Source: Azomonas agilis (GTDB lineage: Bacteria; Pseudomonadota; Gammaproteobacteria; Pseudomonadales; Pseudomonadaceae). From it: a stretch of DNA of 64,000 nt. Of this stretch, positions 57,292 to 64,000 are shown piece after piece. The position numbers and the translations under genes were made by a program. The stretch spans positions 124,001-188,000 of the forward strand of contig NZ_VLKG01000005.1 in the NCBI RefSeq assembly GCF_007830255.1, read 5' to 3'. Position 1 is the first letter of the stretch, and each line of letters begins with the position of its first letter. The notes under the pieces were generated by a model. It made no database searches and was not told where the DNA came from. It was given only the letters and a program-made list of their open reading frames with translations.

Positions 57292-57570
57292 TCAGGAAAG
57301 GCTAAAGTCAGGTCTCGCATCCTGTGCCAAGCGGCTTGCTATTTGCGCCATTGTGTTGGGCGCTATGCCAGTCAATGGGCTTTCTGAACGTGGCGTGTCT
57401 AGCGCCACACATCGGTAGGTGATATTCATGCTGTCTGGGTCAAGCACTGCTTCTACATGCACGACCGGGCCCTCACCTGTCTTCGCATAGGCGAGGCTGG
57501 AGGGGGCTTCACCATAGAGGGCTAACCTTTGTTGTGTGGATTTGGGCACATCTGTGAACGCCCCCAGCAT
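57292..57570 (-). CDS. Hypothetical protein in the AraC/SDR cluster
   Basis: A 92-residue frame lying between two oxidoreductase genes, in the same direction. It has no signal peptide or membrane segment; the middle reads VVHVEAVLDPDSMNITYRCVALD, a plausible beta-rich stretch. I recognise no family. The spacing (24 bases after the upstream stop, 34 before the SDR start) fits an operon gene. No clear ribosome-binding site precedes ATG 57570, so it could also be the remnant of a longer gene. Confidence 0.5.
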   Translation of the reverse strand: MLGAFTDVPKSTQQRLALYGEAPSSLAYAKTGEGPVVHVEAVLDPDSMNITYRCVALDTPRSESPLTGIAPNTMAQIASRLAQDARPDFSLS

Positions 57571-57594
57571 CAGGGGTACAAATGCTTTCTCACC

Positions 57595-58269
57595 TCAAGC
57601 CCGCTCTGCACCGAGGCGGGCCAGCACGTTGGATGGGAGAGCAACCACGCCCTGGGCCGTGGGCAGGGTTCGCACCAGTGCTTGAGCAACGGCCCGAGCG
57701 TGCACGGGCTTGTACGCGCCGGGCAGGATGGGTGCAAGCAGCTTGGCAATGGGAATTGCGATGATCTCACCGTAGCGTGTCGGCTGGCCTAGGCCGTCGC
57801 GGTAGTCCAGCAGCAACGAAGGTTGCGCGATTACTAGAGCTGTGAGGGGCATGGCCTTGAGCGCATCTTCCAGTTCGCCCTTGACGCGGTTGTAAAACAT
57901 GGTCGACTTAGCGTTTGCCGCTCCGGCGCTGATAAGCCCTACCCGCCGTGCACCCGCCGCGAATGCAGCCTGGGCTACGGCTAAGTTGGCGTCGAAGTCT
58001 ACTGCACGGAAGGCCGCTTTACTTCCTGCCACCTTGATCGTAGTACCTAGGGCTAGGTATACCTCATCAGCCGGTGGCAGCTCGGGCAGGCAGGTGAAGT
58101 CTACTAGGTGAGTCTGCAGCTTGGGGTGACGGATTGTCAGGGGCCTGCGGCTCAGGGTATGCACCTGTGCGACGCTTGGGTCGATCAACAGGGCCTGTAG
58201 CATAAAGCTGCCCACGAGTCCGGTCGCACCGGCCAGCAGCACGGTGCGTTGTTCACTTGGCATCGTCAT
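57595..58269 (-). CDS. NAD(P)H-binding atypical SDR
   Basis: Rossmann-fold protein of 224 residues resembling small NAD(P)-binding oxidoreductases of the HTATIP2/YwnB type. The N-terminal loop is LAGATGLVGSFML, followed by ALGTTIKVAGSK and a middle SAGAANAKS region. The C-terminal part has VHARAVAQAL. Function unknown. Its start overlaps the end of the AraC-type regulator gene by 17 bases (ATG 58269, or ATG 58263), so the two are probably co-transcribed. Confidence 0.82.
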   Translation of the reverse strand: MTMPSEQRTVLLAGATGLVGSFMLQALLIDPSVAQVHTLSRRPLTIRHPKLQTHLVDFTCLPELPPADEVYLALGTTIKVAGSKAAFRAVDFDANLAVAQAAFAAGARRVGLISAGAANAKSTMFYNRVKGELEDALKAMPLTALVIAQPSLLLDYRDGLGQPTRYGEIIAIPIAKLLAPILPGAYKPVHARAVAQALVRTLPTAQGVVALPSNVLARLGAERA

Positions 58270-59293
58270 AGCTCATTCCAGTTAAATTCAAGCGCATGGC
58301 GTGGCGGGCAGTATCGGGTGTTTGCCCAGTCCAGCTTTGGAAGGCGCGGTAGAAGGAGTTTGGATCTTCGAAGCCCAGCAAGAAGGCGATCTCGCTACCG
58401 GACATGTTGGTGTTGCCCAGATAATGGCGGGCTAGGCTTTCCCGGCTGGCATTGACGAGCGCGCGAAAGTTCTCTCCCTCGTCTTTTAAGCGGCGCTGCA
58501 GGGTACGTTTGCTCAACCCTAAGCGCTCGGCTGTCTTCTCGATGGTGGCGGCATTGCTGGGCAACAACTCCAGTAGCACGGCGCGTACGCGCTCAGCTGT
58601 GGTGGCTACTGCATCAAGTTCACTGAGCCGGCGGCGCAGGTCGGGTTCGAATACGCACCACATGCCTTCATTCAGGGTCAGAAAGGGGCGCAAAGCATCG
58701 ACTGCGGCAAAGCTGATGCAGGGGGGCTCACCGTGCCGCACGGGTACACCGAAGAAGCTTTCGAAGCGCCGTGCGTAGCCATTGGGCGGAAGCTGCGGTA
58801 ACACAACCCGCAGAGCCTGCACGGGTTCGCGCGTTGCTAGCCGGGCTAGCCGCAGGAAGAATGCAAGCTCGGCTACCTGTAGCGAGTACGGCAGCTCAGT
58901 CTGCACCGGCAGCCAGCGTGGCGATACTGTCAACACGCCTGCCCGGTTTACGTTCACCTCTAAGTTCATGGGTGCCACAAGTTGCTTGTACTTGGCTAGG
59001 CGTTGTACTGCCTGCATCAGGTTGGCACTGCACAAGGCAGCGAACAGAGGCGGGTCGAACACTTCAGCCGACACTATCTCAACCAAGTGTAAAGGAAACA
59101 TAGCATCGCCAGCCTCCAACTCTAGCGCGTGCCAGAAGCGGAAGTACTCGTCTGTGTCGAGCCCATACCCAGCGCGGGAAAACAAGTCTTCGGGCAGCCC
59201 AGCCTTGCGCAGCACGTATTCGGGCTGTAGGCCGAAATCCTTTAACAGCGTGCGCCAGCCGATGTCTAGGGAAAAAGTAAGATTACGTGCCAT
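58253..59293 (-). CDS. AraC-family transcriptional regulator
   Basis: Regulator of 346 residues. An N-terminal effector-type domain (about 20-215, arabinose_bd class as in OruR/ArgR-like AraC proteins) is followed by two helix-turn-helix motifs in the last 100 residues (TAERLGLSKRTLQRRLKDEG and AFLLGFEDPNSFYRAFQSW). ATG 59293. It probably controls the three downstream genes and itself. Upstream are two direct repeats 21 bases apart that could be its binding sites. The effector is unknown. Confidence 0.9.
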   Translation of the reverse strand: MARNLTFSLDIGWRTLLKDFGLQPEYVLRKAGLPEDLFSRAGYGLDTDEYFRFWHALELEAGDAMFPLHLVEIVSAEVFDPPLFAALCSANLMQAVQRLAKYKQLVAPMNLEVNVNRAGVLTVSPRWLPVQTELPYSLQVAELAFFLRLARLATREPVQALRVVLPQLPPNGYARRFESFFGVPVRHGEPPCISFAAVDALRPFLTLNEGMWCVFEPDLRRRLSELDAVATTAERVRAVLLELLPSNAATIEKTAERLGLSKRTLQRRLKDEGENFRALVNASRESLARHYLGNTNMSGSEIAFLLGFEDPNSFYRAFQSWTGQTPDTARHAMRLNLTGMSYDDAK

Positions 59294-59383
59294 GGGAATG
59301 CTTCTGCTGTCGATAATGACCAGACAGGCTCTGGCGTGTGGTGACAGTTTAGCCCTGAATCACGATTGCCGATATGCGATATA

Positions 59384-59414
59384 CGCCACACTGCTGGCAA
59401 TACGCGCCACACTG
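59384..59414. promoter_or_regulatory. Direct-repeat operator candidate of the AraC-type regulator
   Basis: CGCCACACTG occurs at 59384-59393 and again at 59405-59414, offset by 21 bases (two helical turns). It lies about 90-120 bases upstream of the AraC-type gene. AraC-family proteins commonly bind such same-face direct repeats. The rest of the 392-base gap 59294-59685 shows no gene. Confidence 0.5.
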
Positions 59415-59685
59415 TATGGCCCGTCAGTACAGATTTGTGTGAGCTAGGTGTGTGCAAGGAGCCGTTTTGCATGCAAGCATGGCAGAGGTTACGCATTTCA
59501 CGGCTCGTTGTTGCTCGCTCTAGTGTGCACTGACAAGGTTCCTATGTGGTTATTGATCGAACGTGCGCGCAATCAGCGCTGAGATAAAACTGCTCTAACC
59601 TATTAGCCTGAAAGGCTTTTTACTACTATCAGTTTCAACGCGGGCCTCAACAGCAGACATTTTTCATGGATATTAAGGCAACAGC

Positions 59686-60873
59686 ATGGCGTGGGCGGAA
59701 CGTTTTTGGGCGTTAGATCAGTGGCTGGTGCAGCATCAAAACCTATGGCGGCCTCAACCCTTTATGCACCTAAGTTTGCCTTGGGAGGCTCTGTATCCGT
59801 GCTTAGCCCAATGGTTGCGCCAGCAGACATTGGAGCAGGCCGAGTCTTTAGAATACCTCCAAGCCCCTGCGCCCTTCGGAGATTGGTGGGCGCAGGCTCA
59901 GGCGTTAACCGCTTTGCCTTCCTTAACTCAGGTCAGTGCGCCGCCGCGTTTAAGCGCCCACCTCAGCACCGATATTCCGGGGCGCAAAGCACAGCAAATC
60001 GAAGCTTTTGCCGCTCATCTGAATTTTACTCAGCCGGTACAGCATTGGGTGGATTGGTGTTCTGGCAAAGGTCATTTAGGGCGTTTATTGGCTCAGCAAG
60101 CTGAAAAGCCGCTGACCTGTTTGGAATACGATGCCGAGTTGGTGGCTGCCGGTGCGCAACTGAGCCAACGTTGGTCAATCTCGGCCCAGCATATCCAGCA
60201 GGATGTATTAGCGGATGACGTGGGCTTGCACCTGTCTTCTGAATCTACGCCCGTGGCTTTGCACGCCTGCGGTCTGTTGCATCGGCAATTGTTAAGGCAA
60301 GTTGTGCGCAAGGAGTGTCGGCAAATGGCCCTTGCTCCTTGCTGTTACAACCGCAGCAGCGAGCCTATGTATCAGCCGCTATCCGCCCAAGCCCAAAAGA
60401 CTGAATTAAGGCTGAGTGCCGAGGATTTACGCCTACCGATCCGGGAAACCGTTACCGCTGGGGCGCGGGTGCGGCGGCAGCGCGATCAGTCTATGGCGTG
60501 GCGATTGGCCTTTGATTTATTGCAACGCCAGATTCGTCAATCTGATGAATATTTGCCTATGCCTTCTGTATCCGCGCAATGGCTGCACAAGCCCTTTGCG
60601 GATTATTGCCAAGACCTAGGCGCATTACGCGGGGTTCAAGTCCCACCACAACAGGATTGGAGCACCTTAGAAGTCCAAGGCTGGCGGCGTTTGGCCAAGG
60701 TGCGCAACTTAGAGCGGGTACGCAATCTGTTCCGGCGGCCTTTGGAGCTGTGGCTGGTACTGGATCAAGTGCTGTTTCTGGAGGAACAGGGGTATCGGGT
60801 ACAGCTTGGAGCTTTTTGTGCCCCCGAATTAACCCCCCGCAATCTGCTGTTGTTGGCGGAGCGAATTAGCTGA
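59686..60873 (+). CDS. SAM-dependent methyltransferase (Methyltransf_32-like)
   Basis: Predicted cytoplasmic methyltransferase of 395 residues. The SAM-binding motif is WVDWCSGKGHLGRLLA (near 123-138), followed by CLEYDAELV. A later ALAPCCYNR motif (near 220) is typical of the Methyltransf_32 class, related to RNA methyltransferase folds. The substrate is unknown. AAGG lies eight bases before ATG 59686. Its stop overlaps the end of the convergent DUF971 gene by eight bases. Confidence 0.82.
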   Translation: MAWAERFWALDQWLVQHQNLWRPQPFMHLSLPWEALYPCLAQWLRQQTLEQAESLEYLQAPAPFGDWWAQAQALTALPSLTQVSAPPRLSAHLSTDIPGRKAQQIEAFAAHLNFTQPVQHWVDWCSGKGHLGRLLAQQAEKPLTCLEYDAELVAAGAQLSQRWSISAQHIQQDVLADDVGLHLSSESTPVALHACGLLHRQLLRQVVRKECRQMALAPCCYNRSSEPMYQPLSAQAQKTELRLSAEDLRLPIRETVTAGARVRRQRDQSMAWRLAFDLLQRQIRQSDEYLPMPSVSAQWLHKPFADYCQDLGALRGVQVPPQQDWSTLEVQGWRRLAKVRNLERVRNLFRRPLELWLVLDQVLFLEEQGYRVQLGAFCAPELTPRNLLLLAERIS

Positions 60874-61234
60874 GCTGCACCACAGAAACCTGAGGGTCAC
60901 GGGACTTACCCGCCTGATGTAAGGCGTTTAGGTATTCCGCCCATAACTCAGCTTGGTGGGTGGCCAGATGCTCCAAATAATCCCAAGAATACAGGCCGGT
61001 ATCGTGGCCATCGTCAAAGCTCAGTTTGAGGGCATACTGGCCCACCGGCTCCAGATTTTCTAAGGCGACCTGCTGTTTGCCGTACTGTAATACCGGATTG
61101 CCATGCCCCCGTACTTCTGCCGAGGGTGAATGCACGCGCAAAAATTCCGCGCTGAGGGAATAGCAGTCAGCGCCGTAGCAAAGCTCTAAGGTTTTGATGC
61201 TTTTGTGCAGCTTGATGCGGCTGGGGATACGCAT
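60866..61234 (-). CDS. DUF971 (GBBH-like N-terminal domain) protein
   Basis: Small cytoplasmic protein (122 residues) with the domain found at the N-terminus of gamma-butyrobetaine hydroxylase. Visible pieces are LCYGADCYSLSAEFLRVHSP and YALKLSFDDGHDTGLYSWDYL. The domain may bind zinc or iron; its role alone is unknown, though some relatives sit with Fe-S or ubiquinone genes. ATG 61234 follows CGGAGG; a longer frame to 61285 is unlikely. In Pseudomonas the orthologue is next to hslVU, as it nearly is here. Confidence 0.87.
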   Translation of the reverse strand: MRIPSRIKLHKSIKTLELCYGADCYSLSAEFLRVHSPSAEVRGHGNPVLQYGKQQVALENLEPVGQYALKLSFDDGHDTGLYSWDYLEHLATHQAELWAEYLNALHQAGKSRDPQVSVVQLS

Positions 61235-61421
61235 AGAAGAGCCTCCGCGTAAGCGCTGTATCGTGAAAGGATGATCATTATGCAAAACGAAGGCACATTT
61301 TTTACAGTCGTTTAAGAGTGATCACGCGGAAGTTTTTTGCATTCATCCTATAACCTGAATGCAGTCTGAAGACGATGCCTGACTCAGGCGCTCTCTGTTC
61401 ATACTCGGGAATATTTAGCCC

Positions 61422-62429
61422 ATGATCCCTTTAAAATTTCGTACCTTAGCTTCTGTACTTGCCCTCTGCTCTGCCTCAGTTTTAGCCCAAGAAAGCCCCA
61501 GCTATGGCCCGCGCTTAGAAGGTTTTGAATACCCTTGGCCGGTGCAGCAGTATCAGTTCACCTCACAAAAGCAAGCGCTGGAGATGAGCTATCTGGATGT
61601 CGCGCCTGTGGGTAAGGCTAATGGCCGCACGGCGGTTTTTTTGCACGGTAAAAACTTTTGCGCCGCCACTTGGGAGCAAAGCATCAAAGCCCTGTCTGAA
61701 GCCGGTTGGCGTGTGATTGCCCCCGATCAGGTCGGTTTTTGCAAATCCACTAAACCCGCTGAATATCAGTACAGTTTGGCGGGTTTAGCGGCTAATACCC
61801 ATGCTTTGTTGGCTTCTTTGGGTATCACCAATATTGATCTGGTGGGGCATTCTATGGGGGGAATGCTCGCCATTCGCTATGCCCTGATGTACCCCAAAGA
61901 GGTGGCCCATTTAGCTTTGGTGGGGCCCATTGGCTTGGAAGATTGGAAAACCCGTGGCGTGCCGTATGTGAGTGTCGAACAGTGGTACGAAAACGAGCTG
62001 AAAACCAGCTACGAAGGCATCAAACGCTACCAAATGGATGTGTATTACGCCGATGCGTGGAAGCCAGAGTTTGAGCGTTGGGCGCGGATGCAAGCCGGTA
62101 TGTATCTGGGCTCTGGCAAAGAATTAGTGGCTTGGAACCAAGCCCTAACCTACGACATGCTGCTCCATCAGCCCGTTGTTTATGAGCTGCCCCAACTAAA
62201 GGTGCCCACCACTTTGTTTATCGGTGCCCACGACAAAACCGCTTTGGGTAAAGGCTTTGCTCCAACAGAGATTCGTCCCACCTTGGGCAATTATGTCGAG
62301 TTGGGTAAGCAAGCGGCTAAAACCATTCCCAACGCCACATTGGTGGAGTACCCCGATTTAGGGCATTCGCCACAGGTGCAAGATCCGGCGCGTTTTAATG
62401 CGGATTTAATTAAAGCGCTAAATCCTTAG
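61422..62429 (+). CDS. Exported alpha/beta hydrolase
   Basis: Periplasmic or secreted hydrolase (335 residues) with a signal peptide (about 1-22, ending VLAQE). The nucleophile elbow is GHSMGG (Ser near 144), the acid lies in IGAHDKTAL, and the His in PDLGHSPQ. An HGKNF stretch provides the oxyanion hole. The substrate (ester, epoxide or other) is not readable from sequence. It lies between the DUF971 and hslU genes, convergent with hslU; an 8-bp inverted repeat (62453-62460/62478-62485) sits between and may end transcription. Confidence 0.87.
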   Translation: MIPLKFRTLASVLALCSASVLAQESPSYGPRLEGFEYPWPVQQYQFTSQKQALEMSYLDVAPVGKANGRTAVFLHGKNFCAATWEQSIKALSEAGWRVIAPDQVGFCKSTKPAEYQYSLAGLAANTHALLASLGITNIDLVGHSMGGMLAIRYALMYPKEVAHLALVGPIGLEDWKTRGVPYVSVEQWYENELKTSYEGIKRYQMDVYYADAWKPEFERWARMQAGMYLGSGKELVAWNQALTYDMLLHQPVVYELPQLKVPTTLFIGAHDKTALGKGFAPTEIRPTLGNYVELGKQAAKTIPNATLVEYPDLGHSPQVQDPARFNADLIKALNP

Positions 62430-62506
62430 TGGCTTGAGCGTTGGTTTTGCAGCGCCCAATGGCTTGAGTAATCAGCTATTGGGCGTACAGATGCCTTTAG
62501 GGCGTT

Positions 62507-63853
62507 TTAGAGAATATACCGCGATAAATCCTCATCCTGAGCCAGTTCGCCCAGATGAGCATTCACATAGTCCGCATCAATATTCAGCACGCTCCCGGCT
62601 TGGGTAGTGGCGATGTCCGAAGCCCCAAAAGACACCTCTTCCAGCAACCGCTCCAGCAAGGTATGTAAACGACGTGCGCCGATGTTTTCGGTTTTTTCGT
62701 TGACCTGCCAAGCGATTTCCGCCAGCCGTTTAATGCTGCTGTCTTCAAACTGAATCTCTAAGCCTTCGGTTTTGAGCAAGGCTTGATACTGCTCGGTGAG
62801 GGAAGCGTGGGGCTCGACCAAAATACGCTCGAAGTCTTCCGGGGTGAGGGCTTTGAGTTCGACGCGAATGGGCAGACGGCCTTGCAGTTCCGGCACCAAG
62901 TCACTGGGTTTGGCCAGATGGAAAGCCCCTGAGGCGATAAACAGAATATGGTCGGTTTTCACCATACCCAGTTTGGTATTCACGGTGCTGCCTTCGATCA
63001 AAGGTAGTAGGTCGCGCTGCACGCCTTCACGAGACACATCCGCGCCGCTGGTGTTGCCGCGCTTGGCTACCTTGTCGATCTCGTCGATAAACACGATGCC
63101 ATTTTGCTCTACTGCTTCGAGGGCTTTGGCTTTGAGCTCTTCTTCATTGACCAGGTTGGCAGCTTCTTCGTCGCGTACCATTTTCAGCGCTTCTTTGACC
63201 TTCATGCGCCGGGTTTTTTTGCGCTCTTTGGACAGCCCTGAGAATAGGTTCTGTAGCTGATTGGTCATTTCCTCCATACCGGGAGGAGCCATGATTTCTA
63301 CCCCTGTAACCCCTTCGGCCACTTCGATGTCGATTTCTTTGTCGTCCAGTTGGCCTTCGCGCAGACGCTTGCGGAACAGTTGGCGGGTGCTGGAGTCTTC
63401 AGAGCGGACGTTGGCTTCGTCGCTAAAGTTATTTGGACGAGCAGGGGGGAGCAGAGCATCTAAAATGCGCTCTTCAGCGGCATCTTCAGCACGGTGGCGT
63501 AGGCGGTGGATTTCCTGTTCGCGCAGCATTTTCAGCGCCGCGTCGGCCAGATCGCGGATAATGGACTCCACATCGCGCCCAACATAGCCTACTTCGGTGA
63601 ACTTGGTTGCTTCAACCTTGAGAAAGGGCGCGTTGGCCAGTCGGGCCAAACGGCGCGCGATTTCGGTTTTACCCACGCCCGTTGGGCCAATCATCAGGAT
63701 GTTTTTGGGGGTTACTTCTTGACGCAATTCTGCGGGTAGCTGCATACGCCGCCAGCGGTTGCGTAGGGCGATGGCCACGGCGCGCTTGGCATCCTCCTGA
63801 CCGACAATGTGGCGATTGAGTTCGTGGACGATTTCGCGGGGCGTCATGGACAT
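62507..63853 (-). CDS. hslU: ATP-dependent protease ATPase subunit HslU
   Basis: AAA+ unfoldase that feeds substrates into the HslV peptidase ring. The 448-residue protein has Walker [10 protein letters not shown], Walker [12 protein letters not shown], the pore loop GYVGRD, a variable I domain (about 110-235) and the C-terminal EDLSRYIL needed to activate HslV. ATG 63853 ([13 protein letters not shown]) follows GGAG. It begins 26 bases after the hslV stop in the same direction, as in Pseudomonas and E. coli. Probably heat-shock regulated, but the promoter is outside the window. Confidence 0.98.
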   Translation of the reverse strand: MSMTPREIVHELNRHIVGQEDAKRAVAIALRNRWRRMQLPAELRQEVTPKNILMIGPTGVGKTEIARRLARLANAPFLKVEATKFTEVGYVGRDVESIIRDLADAALKMLREQEIHRLRHRAEDAAEERILDALLPPARPNNFSDEANVRSEDSSTRQLFRKRLREGQLDDKEIDIEVAEGVTGVEIMAPPGMEEMTNQLQNLFSGLSKERKKTRRMKVKEALKMVRDEEAANLVNEEELKAKALEAVEQNGIVFIDEIDKVAKRGNTSGADVSREGVQRDLLPLIEGSTVNTKLGMVKTDHILFIASGAFHLAKPSDLVPELQGRLPIRVELKALTPEDFERILVEPHASLTEQYQALLKTEGLEIQFEDSSIKRLAEIAWQVNEKTENIGARRLHTLLERLLEEVSFGASDIATTQAGSVLNIDADYVNAHLGELAQDEDLSRYIL

Positions 63854-63879
63854 GCGGGATACTCCAGGGCTGGATGGGC

Positions 63880-64000
63880 TTATTCAGCCGAATCCAGCTC
63901 CTCCAAAGTCAGGTTTTGGTTGGTAAAGACGCAAATGCTGCCGGCAATAGTAAGGGCGGTTTCAGCGATCTGGCGCGCGGAGAGATCAGGGTTGTGCTGG
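63880..64000 (-). CDS. hslV: ATP-dependent protease peptidase subunit HslV (3' end only)
   Basis: The C-terminal 39 codons of hslV run to the window edge. The readable part contains [18 protein letters not shown] and [12 protein letters not shown] before the TAA stop. These match the last helix and strand of HslV, the threonine peptidase of the HslVU complex. The N-terminal catalytic Thr lies outside the window. Confidence 0.93.
   Translation of the reverse strand, partial: QHNPDLSARQIAETALTIAGSICVFTNQNLTLEELDSAE

Overview
The window is a chromosomal segment of a gammaproteobacterium that looks like a member of, or close relative of, the Pseudomonadaceae. The evidence is gene order and protein wording typical of Pseudomonas: aceE-aceF, phoB-phoR next to DUF4105/DUF2388 genes, hisBHA-F, hemA-prfA-prmC-moeB-murI, TPR lipoprotein-lolB-ispE-tRNA-Gln-prs-rplY-pth-ychF, serA beside a D-2-hydroxyglutarate dehydrogenase, and hslVU next to a DUF971 gene. 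By eye the G+C is moderate, lower than in most Pseudomonas, so a low-G+C relative is possible. The species cannot be named from this sequence.

Layout. 1-8.1 kb: pyruvate dehydrogenase E1/E2 behind two GntR-like palindromes, a GAF-PAS-GGDEF-EAL protein with a degenerate GGDEF motif, and msrA. 8.1-12.1 kb (minus strand): glyA, a PsiE-family membrane protein, ettA. 12.3-19.6 kb: recC without adjacent recB/recD, a hemerythrin-like protein, two divergent L,D-transpeptidases, a glycine-zipper protein and a DUF2388 protein. 19.6-26.9 kb: a CNNM/CorC-type protein, phoR-phoB with a candidate Pho box, a YkgJ-type cysteine cluster protein, a DUF4105 protein coupled to a second DUF2388 gene, a thioesterase and a PanZ-like protein. 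27.0-30.6 kb: histidine genes hisB, hisH, hisA and hisF. A roughly 0.65 kb accessory insert between hisA and hisF carries a tmRNA-like structured RNA and a ribbon-helix-helix antitoxin-like gene. 30.6-35.3 kb (minus): murI, moeB, prmC, prfA, hemA, tightly packed. 35.5-42.0 kb (plus): outer-membrane lipoprotein, isoprenoid, PRPP and translation genes. 42.1-45.7 kb: serA, D-2-hydroxyglutarate dehydrogenase and an FAH-family hydrolase.

45.8-64.0 kb is more mosaic. It holds a RelB/YafQ toxin-antitoxin pair, a solitary IS200/IS605-type TnpB element, and an iron-siderophore receptor with its FecI/FecR-type regulators. These are followed by a GGDEF protein and a second glycine-zipper gene, with a decayed copy of the thiC 3' end upstream of it. 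Then come thiC under a TPP riboswitch, a probably acquired AraC/short-chain dehydrogenase cluster, a methyltransferase, a DUF971 protein, an alpha/beta hydrolase, hslU and the 3' end of hslV.

Most of the window is core housekeeping. The observations most worth checking are the tmRNA-like RNA between hisA and hisF, the TnpB lacking the usual RuvC-II glutamate, the decayed thiC tail, the paired operators before aceE, and the short L25.
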